From IMG/VR virus record IMGVR_UViG_3300046167_000335, positions 1 through 28,353 of that record: a DNA stretch of 28,353 nucleotides. The stretch is one strand, 5' to 3'. Below the pieces are notes generated by a model. It made no database searches, was not told the DNA's origin, and saw only the letters and a list, made by a program, of their open reading frames with translations. Of this stretch, positions 14,060 through 22,250 are shown piece after piece; the first letter of the stretch is position 1, and each line of letters begins with the position of its first letter. A program made the position numbers and the translations under genes. Origin of the DNA: a virus.

Positions 14060-14079
14060 CCTTGGGCCGCTTACGCGGC
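14060..14079 (-). repeat. 20-bp repeat (copy 2): stop codon inside a GUAA-tetraloop hairpin
   Basis: Identical to 9876-9895. On the transcript GGCCGC-GTAA-GCGGCC (14065-14080) forms a perfect 6-bp stem with a GUAA loop holding the UAA stop of the 14071-14346 gene, followed by the AAGGGG ribosome site of the next gene. Confidence 0.75.
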
Positions 14080-14346
14080 CTCTTGTGTTGCGTGGTCTAA
14101 GATCTCGTCCACATCAACTTGACGAAGCCAAGTAATGACGATGTCATGTAGTAGGCTGCCCCATATTGCGCCACGGAGATTTGGGTCAGATTTTGGCATC
14201 TCGCGCAGCGTCATTTCTTTTAGCAGATCGTATATAGATTCGCAGTTAAGGTTGCCGTTCTGTCTCAGCATTTTTAACTTGCCACTGTTATCAAGCCACC
14301 ATGCAGCCTGCCAAGTTTCGTAGTTTCTCCAACCTTCGTATAGCAT
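14071..14346 (-). CDS. YxGWxNYETW-type phage protein (DUF7249-like, 91 aa)
   Basis: The N-terminus MLYEGWRNYETWQAAWWLDN matches a widespread small phage protein type with YxGWxNYETWxxxLW(I/L)DN (DUF7249-like, from memory). The rest is helical: IYDLLKEMTLREMPKSDPNL, then GSLLHDIVITWLRQVDVDEI. In the family the protein is short and of unknown function. It is the first gene behind the repressible leftward promoter at 14373-14400, in an operon with the exported peptide and dcm. The stop lies in a GUAA hairpin. Confidence 0.75.
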   Translation of the reverse strand: MLYEGWRNYETWQAAWWLDNSGKLKMLRQNGNLNCESIYDLLKEMTLREMPKSDPNLRGAIWGSLLHDIVITWLRQVDVDEILDHATQEAA

Positions 14347-14372
14347 GTCCGTTCCTCGTTGTTGATGGGGTT

Positions 14373-14400
14373 ATTGTACACCAAAGGTTTACACATACAA
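14373..14400 (-). promoter_or_regulatory. Leftward promoter of the dcm operon with palindromic operator
   Basis: On the - strand: TTGTAT, 16-bp spacer, TACAAT. The spacer and -10 are covered by the imperfect palindrome TGTACACC-AAA-GGTTTACA (14375-14393), one mismatch pair. The GGTGTA/TACACC half-site is shared with both promoters of the 10.1-10.2 kb region. Confidence 0.6.
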
Positions 14401-14420
14401 CAGGGGGGAGGGCGAAAAAG

Positions 14421-14451
14421 TTGCCTTTTTTGTAAAAAAGACGGGTATAAT
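14421..14451 (+). promoter_or_regulatory. Rightward promoter before the lysis/late operon
   Basis: Perfect TATAAT at 14446-14451 with TTGCCT at 14421-14426; the 19-bp spacer is long and AT-rich (T and A runs). It lies 41 nt before the ATG of the first late gene. No GGTGTA half-site is inside, so it may be unregulated by the proposed repressor or need an activator. Confidence 0.55.
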
Positions 14452-14492
14452 TCCCACCTAGCACATAATGAACACCGAAACAAGGATCGCAA

Positions 14493-14897
14493 ATGGGTTT
14501 ATTAAAGCGCTTTGCATACCTAGACAGTGGAACGCTTGGAAAGCTAAGCATAGGCGACTGGTCGTGCTACACGATTGAAAGACCGTGGAAGGATAACCAG
14601 CCAAACGTATCCTGTATTCCCGAAGGGACGTATGCCTGCCAGCCATTCAGCGGGACGCGGTTCAAAGACGTTATTCAGGTGATGGATGTGCCAGACCGCA
14701 CGTTTATCCTCCTTCATGTTGCAAATTTCCCACACGACGTGGAGGGCTGTATCGGTGTTGGGGATCGCTTTGTGTCAGATGCGCTAGAGCCTGCTGTTTA
14801 CAACTCCAAGAAGACGCTGCAAAAGCTGATGGAGATATTCAACGGACACGAAGAGCGAATGACCCTGAAGATCACGGGTGTGAGGGCTGAAGTATGA
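14493..14897 (+). CDS. DUF5675-like protein, probable lysis enzyme
   Basis: 134 aa. Motifs typical of DUF5675: LGKLSIGDWSCYTIERPWKD then NVSCIPEGTYACQPFSG, VMDVPDRTFILLHVANFPHD and VEGCIGVG. The H...GC arrangement is reminiscent of L,D-transpeptidase-type active sites, which suggests action on peptidoglycan, but this is inference. No other endolysin is visible, and the gene is followed immediately by a holin with a 4-nt overlap, so it is the best candidate for the lysin. AGGA is 8 nt upstream of the ATG. First gene of the late operon. Confidence 0.85.
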   Translation: MGLLKRFAYLDSGTLGKLSIGDWSCYTIERPWKDNQPNVSCIPEGTYACQPFSGTRFKDVIQVMDVPDRTFILLHVANFPHDVEGCIGVGDRFVSDALEPAVYNSKKTLQKLMEIFNGHEERMTLKITGVRAEV

Positions 14898-15364
14898 AGT
14901 GGGACGCGATCAAAGGTTTAGTGGGCGCAGTAGCACCGACCATAGGAAGCGCCATAGGAGGCCCAGTAGGGGCCGGAGCGGGGAAAATACTCGCACAGGT
15001 ACTTGGGGTACCAGCAGAGCCACAAGCCGTTCAGAAGGCGCTCAGTGAAGCCTCACCGGAACAATTGGCAGAGATCAAGAAAGCCGATCTTGCCTACAAA
15101 ACCCGTCTTGCAGAGTTAGAGGTGGATATCTTCGAGCTTGAGACTGCCGACATCCAAGACGCCAGAAAGAGTGGCGACTGGACGCCCAAGGTTCTCGCAT
15201 TGTTAGCCTTCCTGTTCTTCGGTGGGTATGTGACCCTTGTTACCGTTCAACCGCCAGATGCCAACTCAGAAGCGGTGATAAACCTTGTCCTAGGATACCT
15301 GGGAGGGGTGGTATCAGCGGTGGTGTCATTCTATTTCGGCGCAAGCCACAAGGCAGACAAGTGA
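14894..15364 (+). CDS. Three-TM holin (GTA_holin_3TM type)
   Basis: 156 aa. A small-residue hydrophobic N-terminus (GLVGAVAPTIGSAIGGPVGA) is followed by a charged helical middle (EQLAEIKKADLAYKTRLAEL) and two clear membrane helices (VLALLAFLFFGGYVTLVTV; VLGYLGGVVSAVVSFYFGAS), ending in a short basic tail. This is the layout of the gene-transfer-agent/phage three-TM holin family, which forms membrane lesions at lysis. ATG overlaps the DUF5675 stop (ATGA). Placing holin and lysin directly before the terminase genes is common in gammaproteobacterial phages. Confidence 0.85.
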   Translation: MKWDAIKGLVGAVAPTIGSAIGGPVGAGAGKILAQVLGVPAEPQAVQKALSEASPEQLAEIKKADLAYKTRLAELEVDIFELETADIQDARKSGDWTPKVLALLAFLFFGGYVTLVTVQPPDANSEAVINLVLGYLGGVVSAVVSFYFGASHKADK

Positions 15365-15702
15365 GCAGACCCTTGATTGAAATAGACTGGGATCAGGTTG
15401 ATGAGATGTGCCGCATCCACTGTACGGGGGAGGAGCAGGCAGCGGTTCTAGGTATCGACTATGACACCCTGAATAGAGCCTGTAAGAGAGAGCAGGGGCT
15501 AAGTTTTACGGAGTATTTCAAACAAAAGAGCGCATCAGGGAAAATGAGCCTAAGACGTAGGCAATACACCAAGGCGATGGACGGTGACAACACTCAGTTG
15601 ATATGGCTCGGCAAGAACTGGTTAGGACAGTCAGACCAGCCAGAAGTAGAAGCACAAGACCTGCCACCAATCGTTATCGAGAGGGCGGGTGAGGCTCACT
15701 AA
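15361..15702 (+). CDS. terS: Terminase small subunit
   Basis: 113 aa, GTG start overlapping the holin stop. An N-terminal HTH (WDQVDEMCRIHCTGEEQAAV followed by LGIDYDTLNRACKREQGL) binds DNA. The second half includes KMSLRRRQYTKAMDGDNTQL then IWLGKNWLGQSDQ, the common C-terminal motif of small terminases in this gene position. It recognises the packaging site and delivers DNA to the large subunit, whose start it overlaps by 14 nt. Confidence 0.85.
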   Translation: MSRPLIEIDWDQVDEMCRIHCTGEEQAAVLGIDYDTLNRACKREQGLSFTEYFKQKSASGKMSLRRRQYTKAMDGDNTQLIWLGKNWLGQSDQPEVEAQDLPPIVIERAGEAH

Positions 15703-16915
15703 GCCACAAGATGACATCTTCTTCAGTGACTCACGGTTCAGGGCGGTGGTCGCTGGTAGACGATTTGGGAAGACGTTTCTGTCTACCCATGAGCTTCTTC
15801 GTGCTGCCCTAGAAGGCAAGAACAGGAACTGCTGGTATGTCGCGCCGACCTACAAGGCTGCAAAAGAGATAGCCTGGGACATGCTGAACGAGGCTTTGCC
15901 TGCTGGGTATATCAGTAAGCGGAACGAAACCGCACTATCGCTGACGCTGAAGAATGGTTCTACCATATCCCTCAAAGGGGCAGAGAAGCCTGACAACCTC
16001 AGAGGGAGGGCGTTGGACTTTGTTGTTCTGGACGAGTTCGCAGATATGCGGAAAGAAGCGTGGTACGAAGTGCTGCGGCCCAGTCTGTCGGATCGTCATT
16101 CTGGAGATAATCCGACGCGGGCACTGTTCATTGGAACACCAAAGGGGCGCAACCATTTCTATGACATCTGGACGCGAGGCGTCGATGAGGAGGAGGGCTG
16201 GGAAGCCTTCCAGTATACGACCATCGAGGGCGGTAATGTTGATGAAGCTGAGATCGAGGCAGCGCGGAATGACCTAGACGAAAGGACATTCAGCCAAGAG
16301 TATCAAGCCAAGTTCGTTAACTACTCCGGCATCATCTACTACGCATTCAGCCGAGAAGAGAGCGTGCGGAAGGGTTACATGAACGACCAGCTACATATCG
16401 GCATGGACTTTAACCTAGACCCTATGAGCGCAGCTGTGTGCGTGAGGGAAGCGGATACGATCCAAGTGATCGACGAGATCGTTATTTATGGATCGAACAC
16501 CGATGAGATGGTGGACGAGATCAAGCAACGGTATGGTGACAGGCAAATCACTATCTACCCTGACCCAGCTAGTAAACAACGTAAGACCAGCGCGGGAGGG
16601 AGGACAGACCTATCAATCCTCCAGAACGCAGGGTTTGCGGTAAAGGTGCGGAACAGTCACCCAGCAATCAGGGACAGAATCAACAGCGTGAACAGCAGGC
16701 TACGCTCCACCAGTGGGGTGCGGTCTTTGTTTATTGACCCCAAGTGCAAGCAGACCATCGCTTCCCTTGAACGACAGACCTACAAGGAAGGCACTAGCCA
16801 ACCCAACAAAGATGACGGCTATGACCACATGAATGACGCGCTAGGGTATTTGGTCGAGTACCTATACCCGATTCGTAAGCAAAGAGAAATTGAACAACCA
16901 ACGAGGTGGAGCTAG
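15689..16915 (+). CDS. terL: Terminase large subunit
   Basis: 408 aa, GTG start. ATPase: Walker A VVAGRRFGKT (residues 20-29), Walker B LDFVVLDEFADM (about 110-121), coupling motif FIGTPKGRNHFYDIW (about 147-161). Nuclease (RNase H fold): first acidic motif LHIGMDFNLDPMSAAV (about 235-250), IDEIVIYGSNTDEM, IYPDPAS, and the last acidic motif DDGYDHMNDALGYLVEYL near the end. All key residues are present and the frame is intact. Drives DNA into the prohead and cuts it. Confidence 0.96.
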   Translation: MRLTKPQDDIFFSDSRFRAVVAGRRFGKTFLSTHELLRAALEGKNRNCWYVAPTYKAAKEIAWDMLNEALPAGYISKRNETALSLTLKNGSTISLKGAEKPDNLRGRALDFVVLDEFADMRKEAWYEVLRPSLSDRHSGDNPTRALFIGTPKGRNHFYDIWTRGVDEEEGWEAFQYTTIEGGNVDEAEIEAARNDLDERTFSQEYQAKFVNYSGIIYYAFSREESVRKGYMNDQLHIGMDFNLDPMSAAVCVREADTIQVIDEIVIYGSNTDEMVDEIKQRYGDRQITIYPDPASKQRKTSAGGRTDLSILQNAGFAVKVRNSHPAIRDRINSVNSRLRSTSGVRSLFIDPKCKQTIASLERQTYKEGTSQPNKDDGYDHMNDALGYLVEYLYPIRKQREIEQPTRWS

Positions 16916-18300
16916 TGGCATCTAACATCGAATATCAGCATCCGGACTACGACGCCAGTGAGAATAGGTGGGAGCTTTATGTTCGCTCATACCTTGGGGG
17001 TGAGGAGTATCAGGCAGGCAACTACCTGACTGGCTACTTGAACGAGTCAGAGAACGAGTATGCCCGACGCATACAGTTGACCCCGATTGATAACCACTGC
17101 CGCAACGTGGTGCATATCTACAGTTCGTTCCTGTGGCGCACTCCCCCTGTTCGCGTGTTCAACTCTTTAGCAGGCAACCCAGCGCTAGAGGCGATGATAA
17201 GAGATGCCGACTTGGACGGCGCAAGCCTCAACAGTTTTATGAAGCAGGCCCAGATATGGTCATCGGTTTATGGTCACGTCTGGATTCTTGTGGACAAGCC
17301 AGAGTCCAACGCGCAGACGAGAGCGGAGGAGCTAGACCAAGACATACGGCCCTATCTGTCGCTGTTTACCCCTGAAAACGTCTTCGACTGGAAGTGGGAG
17401 CGCACGCCCTCTGGACGCTTTGAACTCACCTACCTGAAGCTCAGGGAAGCGGTAGACCGTGAGAACGCCACAACCAAGGTGAGTTACTACCGCATCTGGC
17501 GCAAAGGACACGATCCAGCAGTGGAAGTCTGACGGCGACAAGGAGCAGATGGTTAGCGAGATCGACAACCCACTGGGCAAGATTCCAGCGGTCTATCTAC
17601 CGGCCCAACGCAGTGTGACCCGTGGTGTGGGGGTGAGTGACCTGTCAGACATCGCCTACATGCAGAAGGCTATCTATAGCGAGCTTTCAGAGATCGAGCA
17701 GCTAATCAGGATCAGCAACCACCCCTCTCTGGTTAAGACCTACGACACAGATGCGAGCGCGGGAGCGGGTTCTGTTATCAACGTGCCAGATGACGCAGGC
17801 AGATACGATGGCTCCATTCCTGCTTGCAACCTTCTGGTCAAAACATCGACAGCATCAGGGAGTCCATCAAAGACAAGGTGGAAGCTATCAACCGCATGGC
17901 CCAGATGGGCGCTGTACGCGGAACAGATGCGAAGACGATGTCAGGCATTGCCATGCAGACCGAGTTCCAAATGCTCAACGCTAAGCTGTCAGAGAAAGCC
18001 GACCTGCTGGAGTTAGCCGAGGAACATATGTGGACGTACTTCTGCAACTGGCTAGACGTAACGCCAGACGTTGAGGTGTTCTATCCTGATTCCTTCGACA
18101 TCCGCGACTACGACAAAGAGCTTGAGTTCTTGCAGAAGATGAAAGCCAGCGGCGTGAGGTCAGTGACATTAGCGCAAGAGCTAGACAAGCAGATAGCCGA
18201 CCTCGCCCTTGATGATGACAAGTTGGCGCAATCCCATGTGGAGATTGAGGGATCAGCGCAGGTTCTAGGGCAGTTCCCAGTGGTGGATAACAACCAGTAA
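16915..18300 (+). CDS. Portal protein (interrupted by frame errors)
   Basis: Three overlapping frames join to about 461 aa. An insertion at CC 17515-17516 links GHD to QWKSDGDKEQMVSEI. Near 17823 a missing T, or two extra bases, links DDAGRYDGSIP to LQPSGQNIDSIRESIK. Start GTG 16915 behind GGTGGAG. Features: QHPDYDASENRWELYVRSYL, PIDNHCRNVVHIYSSFLWRT (entry to the crown/stem), a long helix QKAIYSELSEIEQLIRISNH, and RGTDAKTMSGIAMQTEFQML. These are typical of DUF4055/SPP1-type portals. Forms the dodecameric DNA gate. Position between TerL and the gpF-like gene supports this. Confidence 0.88.
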
Positions 18301-19178
18301 TGGCGGCACCTGATGACTACGCAGAGTTCCTAGAGCGCCTAGCTTTACAGCATCAGCTTCGATTGGCCGATGCTCTGCAAACGCTAGAAGGCCGTCTTGC
18401 TGGTTATATGCAAACCGCGCCTGCTACGGATGGCGAATTGTTTGATATGGAGTGGGCTTTATCCGCTCGCTCAGAGATCAGGCAAGCGATGGAGGAAGAG
18501 TATCTCGCGGAGGTGCAAGATATCCTTGGTGACTATCAAGAGGTGGCTCAACAGCAGCTGGACATGCTCAACACCTTTGGGCAGTTCACCAGAGTCCCGC
18601 CAGAAGTCATCTCAGGGCTACAACGGCAGTCCTTCCAAGGGTTTGAGGCGTTAGCCTCACAGCAGCTAGATGTCCTATCCAATGGAGTTTATCAGGCATC
18701 ACTCACCGGCAGAGGCAAAGCCGACTTCATCGAGCAACTGAGAGGGAGTATCAATGGAATCTATCAAGCAAGCGATCAAGCGGAAATTCAAGAACTGGTG
18801 GAAGTGGCTCAAAACGCAACTGGAGCCAGACAACAGGCGGCGATTGATCGACTCCATAGAGTTTATGCTGCTGACCGCTTGGGCAATAACCTTCGGCGTT
18901 ATGCGTCACTTTATGCAGTGGATTCGCTCAATCAATTTTCCTCGACGTTAACTATCACAACCGCTAATGAGCAAGGCATTGACCGCTTTGAATACTACGG
19001 TGACCTCATACTAGATAGCCGTCAGTTCTGCCGAGATCACATAGACAAGGTCTATAACAGAGCGCAGATCAAGAAGATCTGGAAGGGAGAGTGGGCAGGC
19101 AAGGCTCCAGGTGATCCGTTCATCGTGAGGGGTGGGTACAACTGCCGCCATCAATGGCTACCAATCGTAGAGGAATAA
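18300..19178 (+). CDS. Mu gpF-like minor head (head morphogenesis) protein
   Basis: 292 aa, ATG overlapping the portal stop. Mostly helical N-terminal two thirds. The C-terminal domain carries the gpF/SPP1 gp7-like signature: DSRQFCRDHIDKVYNRAQIK, then GDPFIVRGGYNCRHQWLPIV, with the usual conserved Cys, Arg and Trp. In the family the protein joins the portal inside the prohead. Frame intact. Confidence 0.88.
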   Translation: MAAPDDYAEFLERLALQHQLRLADALQTLEGRLAGYMQTAPATDGELFDMEWALSARSEIRQAMEEEYLAEVQDILGDYQEVAQQQLDMLNTFGQFTRVPPEVISGLQRQSFQGFEALASQQLDVLSNGVYQASLTGRGKADFIEQLRGSINGIYQASDQAEIQELVEVAQNATGARQQAAIDRLHRVYAADRLGNNLRRYASLYAVDSLNQFSSTLTITTANEQGIDRFEYYGDLILDSRQFCRDHIDKVYNRAQIKKIWKGEWAGKAPGDPFIVRGGYNCRHQWLPIVEE

Positions 19179-19180
19179 CT

Positions 19181-19438
19181 ATGTCCAAAGAATTAGACCG
19201 CGCCAAGAATCTGGTCGCTAGACGGCCAATCCCACCAGCTATCCGCGAACTGTTGGAGCCGTTAGCAGCGGCGGCACCAGAGGAAGAGAAGCTGGAGTTT
19301 GAAGACCTATATGGAATCGTGAACGTGCTGCTCCCCCTCCCCAAGAAGACTAGGAAGAAAAAAGATGCCGAGCCATTACGGACACAGCAAGACGAAGAAG
19401 AAAAAGAAGAAGCCAATGAGCAGCCGAAAGAGGACTAA
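19181..19438 (+). CDS. Small charged hypothetical protein (85 aa)
   Basis: ATG 19181 with AGGA 8 nt upstream; an earlier in-frame start lies inside the gpF-like gene and is not needed. The first half is SKELDRAKNLVARRPIPPAI, the second half Lys/Glu runs (KKTRKKKDAEPLR; DEEEKEEANEQPKED). Possibly an internal head protein or a scaffold accessory by position between gpF and scaffold. Family unknown. Confidence 0.65.
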   Translation: MSKELDRAKNLVARRPIPPAIRELLEPLAAAAPEEEKLEFEDLYGIVNVLLPLPKKTRKKKDAEPLRTQQDEEEKEEANEQPKED

Positions 19439-19458
19439 TAGAAATTAACCGCCAGCTA

Positions 19459-19485
19459 TTGACATCCCTGTGAAGCTGGTATAAT
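19459..19485 (+). promoter_or_regulatory. Strong promoter upstream of scaffold and capsid genes
   Basis: Consensus TTGACA (19459-19464) and TATAAT (19480-19485) with an extended -10 (TGGTATAAT); the 15-bp spacer is short. The in-frame ATG at 19484 overlaps the -10, so the real scaffold start is ATG 19511. An internal promoter would boost capsid protein supply. Confidence 0.7.
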
Positions 19486-19510
19486 GCCCCCACTCGAAAG
19501 AGGTTCGTAC

Positions 19511-20180
19511 ATGAGCGAAGAAGTCATGGTTGAAAGCACTGAAACTGAACCAGTGCAGGATACGGAAGTTCAGGAAAGCAAGACGTTTACCCAAGAGGAG
19601 CTTGATCGCATTGTTGCTGATCGAATCCAGAGGGAGAGGCGAAAGCTAGACAAGAAGCTGGAAGGTATCGACATCGAGGAAGCTCGCCAACTCATGCTTG
19701 AGCGTGAACAGGCGCAGATTGAACGCCAAAAGGAAAAAGGCGAGTTCGAGCAGGTACTGAAGCAGACTGTCGAAAAGAAGGATCTGGAGCTTGCCGCTAT
19801 GCGAGCCGCGTTAGAAACCACCAAGATAGACGGTGCGTTACTGACGGCAGCTAGCAAGCACAACGCTGTAGGACTCTCAACAGGTATCGCAGTTGCTGCG
19901 GAATCGTGTAAAACTCTCCGACGATGGTTCGGTTGAAGTCTTAGACGATAACGGCGCAGTCAGATACAACGACAAAGCCGACCCCCTCTCAGTTGATGAG
20001 TTGGTGGGTGACTTTCTTACGGCTAACCCGCATTTTGTCAGAGCCTCCCAAGGTGGCGCTGGCACTCAGGGAATGGCTGGTGGCTCCACGCAGAAGCCTA
20101 TATCTGTGGCTGACATGGTAGAAAACTGGAACGACGGAGGGCGAGAAGCCTTTGCCGCGTTAAAGAAGAAAGCCAAATAA
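19511..20180 (+). CDS. Capsid scaffold protein (one frame break)
   Basis: Start ATG 19511 with AGAGG upstream. An extra A in the run at 19910-19913 splits it; joined, 222 aa. Long charged coiled coil: KTFTQEELDRIVADRIQRER, QLMLEREQAQIERQKEKGEF, then a helical end (VADMVENWNDGGREAFAALK). The "FTQEELDxIVxxRxxRE" opening is characteristic of phage scaffold proteins (DUF4355-like), which template prohead assembly. It directly precedes the capsid gene. Confidence 0.88.
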
Positions 20181-20206
20181 ACCACTTTTGATATAGGACT
20201 ACTAAT

Positions 20207-21040
20207 ATGGCTGCTACAACTAGCACAACCCTTGACGACCTGTTTGCGAACATCATCGCTCAGGCACGATTCACCGCTGAAGAAGAATCCCTAATGATGG
20301 GATTGGTGACTCAGTACAACATCGGCGACGAAGCCGGCAAGACGATTCAGGTGCCAAAGTACCCTGCAATCACTGCCGCTGACCTAACCGAAGGCACCGA
20401 CCTGACCAGCACGACTGTTTCTACTTCCTCTGTTGACATCACCGTTGGTGAAGTTGGCGCACAGGTAGTATTGACCGACCTGGCTGCTATGGGTGCTGGC
20501 AACCCTGCTGAAGAGTTGGGAACGGTACTGGGTAACGCTATCGCCACCAAGATGGACGCAGACCTGATCGCTTTGTTCGATGGGTTCAGCACTTCCTTCG
20601 GCGCTGCCGCTCAAGAGATCACTGTTGCTGATCTGTTCAAGGCTGCTGCTACCTTGCGTAACAACAAGGCACAAGGCGACATCTTCGCGGTTGTAAACCC
20701 TTTCCAAGCGTATCAACTGAAAGCCAACCTAACCAATACCTTCGCTAACCCCAACGGTGGTGACGCGCAGAACACGGCTATGGTTAACGCTTACGTTGGA
20801 ACCATCGCTGGAATCGACATCTATGAGTCATCCAATGTGACTGTAGACGGTTCTGGTGACGCGAAAGGCGCTGTCTTCTCACGCGAGGCTTTGGCTATCG
20901 CTATGAAGCGCGACTTCCAGATCGAAGCGCAACGAGACGCATCGCTACGGGCCTTCGAGCTTAACGCTACCGCCATTTATGGTGTGGGCGAGCTTGATGA
21001 CACCTATGGCTGCGAGATGTTGTTCGACGCTAGCATCTAG
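20207..21040 (+). CDS. Major capsid protein
   Basis: 277 aa, intact. AATTSTTLDDLFANIIAQAR, then QVPKYPAITAADLTEGTDLT, a beta-rich core with SVDITVGEVGAQVVLTDLAA, FAVVNPFQAYQLKANLTNTF (spine-helix region), IYESSNVTVD and a C-terminal FQIEAQRDASLRAFELNATA. This is the pattern of small HK97-fold major capsid proteins in marine siphophages. High GC codon use, strong ribosome site, and a promoter upstream of the scaffold. Followed by a strong terminator. Confidence 0.92.
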   Translation: MAATTSTTLDDLFANIIAQARFTAEEESLMMGLVTQYNIGDEAGKTIQVPKYPAITAADLTEGTDLTSTTVSTSSVDITVGEVGAQVVLTDLAAMGAGNPAEELGTVLGNAIATKMDADLIALFDGFSTSFGAAAQEITVADLFKAAATLRNNKAQGDIFAVVNPFQAYQLKANLTNTFANPNGGDAQNTAMVNAYVGTIAGIDIYESSNVTVDGSGDAKGAVFSREALAIAMKRDFQIEAQRDASLRAFELNATAIYGVGELDDTYGCEMLFDASI

Positions 21041-21050
21041 AGCGTTTGGA

Positions 21051-21096
21051 TGGCCCTGCCCCTATCTCTCCTTTGGGGTGGGGCCGTCCCTTTTTT
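21051..21096 (+). terminator. Intrinsic terminator after the capsid gene
   Basis: GGCCCTGCCCC (21052-21062) pairs with GGGGTGGGGCC (21075-21085), nine of eleven positions, 12-nt loop, followed by GTCCC and T6 (21091-21096). It probably attenuates transcription so that capsid is made in excess of the downstream tail proteins. Confidence 0.8.
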
Positions 21097-21106
21097 GGAG
21101 GTTCTA

Positions 21107-21396
21107 TTGGCTATAACTTACCGAGGCGAGCGGTTCGAGGGTTACAACAAACCCAAGCGCACACCCTAAGCACCCAGAGAAAAGCCATGCAGTATTGGCA
21201 AAGGAAGGCGACAAGGTTCGTCTGATCCGCTTTGGGCTACAAGGTGCGAGACAATAAGCCCCCTCGCAAGGGTGAGAGTGAGGCAGACAAGGCCAAGCGT
21301 AGATCGTTCAAGGCTAGGTTCGCCAAGCAGATAGCAGCAGGGCGCAAAGACAAAACAGCATCAGCCGCGTATTGGGCTGACAAGGTGAAGTGGTAA
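21107..21396 (+). CDS. Small head-tail region protein ending AAYWADKVKW (two frame breaks)
   Basis: TTG start at 21107 behind GGAGG. Correcting one base in CCC 21164-21166 and one in GG 21243-21244 gives 95 aa: AITYRGERFEGYNKPKRTP, then KHPEKSHAVLAKEGDKVRLI, RFG, ESEADKAKRRSFKARFAKQI and SAAYWADKVKW. I recognise this as a small conserved phage protein (YRGxxFxGYNKPxRTPxHxxKSHAVLAK) placed between capsid and head-tail genes in several marine phages. Highly basic; role unknown, perhaps head decoration or DNA-associated. Confidence 0.75.
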
Positions 21397-21809
21397 TGGC
21401 ATTTTCTCAAGACTCCGATCTGGTAGCCCTTGTCCCTGACATCTTGGACTTCGGCATCACATCCTTTGCGACTGAACACACGAAAGCGCAAACAGATTTA
21501 ACCCGTACCATCCGAAACGAGTGGTGGTACAAGAAGCAGATCCCAGGGGAGATGAACCCCGCTTATCTGACAGATTCCCAGTGGACTCGCTGCAATGCCT
21601 ACTTGGTGTTGTGGAAGTTCGCCCTCCCCCAGCTAACCAACTGGGTTCAAGATGACCGCTTTCTCAACATGATTAACTTCTACCAGCAGCGCTACCAAGA
21701 AGAACTGGTGGCGGTGTTTGCTGATGGTGTTGAGTATGACGACGACGCAAGCGGCACCATTGAAGATGATGAGAAGGGCATTGTCGCTTATGGGCGACTC
21801 ACACGATGA
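21396..21809 (+). CDS. Putative head-tail connector protein (137 aa)
   Basis: ATG 21396 overlaps the preceding TAA. The protein starts AFSQDSDLVALVPDILDFGI and includes TIRNEWWYKKQIPGEMNPAY, SQWTRCNAYLVLWKFALPQL and an acidic C-terminal section. It is alpha-helical, of the size and position of head-completion/adaptor proteins (one gene after capsid, before tail genes). Family not named with certainty. Confidence 0.75.
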   Translation: MAFSQDSDLVALVPDILDFGITSFATEHTKAQTDLTRTIRNEWWYKKQIPGEMNPAYLTDSQWTRCNAYLVLWKFALPQLTNWVQDDRFLNMINFYQQRYQEELVAVFADGVEYDDDASGTIEDDEKGIVAYGRLTR

Positions 21810-22250
21810 GCATTGGCCTGAAGATCAGCATAAACCCCAAGGATCTAAAGGGGTTGACTGAGAAAAAGCGCCAAGAGATTCAGCGCAGGATCTCCCCTGC
21901 CATTGATAAGACGGCAACCCTAGGCGAGCAGATAATTCTGGGGCGTACCAAGAAAGGAGTCGGCATTGATGGCCCCTTCAAGCCTGTACTCCCCTGCCTA
22001 TGTTGAGTTCCGGCGCACAAAGCTCCGCAAAGAGACCCCCAACTTGGTCAACCTTAATGCAACTGGGGACATGTTGCGCTCTGTACAGGTGGAGGGGAGC
22101 AAAGGCGGCAGGGTGGCTAGTATCTACCTTGTTGGTCAGTTCAACGCTCAGAAGGCTTACTGGACGGACAGACAGCGTCCTTGGTGGGGCTTCAACAACC
22201 AAGAAGAGTCACGCATGGCTAAGTTATTCCGTAAGGAGCTTCTGCGATGA
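21806..22250 (+). CDS. HK97 gp10-like head-tail joining protein (one frame break)
   Basis: ATG overlaps the previous stop (ATGA). An extra base near 21983-21985 splits it; joined, 147 aa. Reading: LKISINPKDLKGLTEKKRQE, ... RTKKGVGIDGPFKP then YSPAYVEFRRTKLRKETPNL, NATGDMLRSVQVEGS and RQRPWWGFNNQEESRMAKLF. The "G.f..Yspay...R...g......nLt.TG.m..S" pattern is that of gp10/Mu gpG-like (tail completion) proteins. Joins the connector to the tail. Confidence 0.8.

Noticed and set aside
19484-19510. Upstream ATG as start of the scaffold gene
   Set aside because: It overlaps the -10 box TATAAT; ATG 19511 has a ribosome site and fits better.
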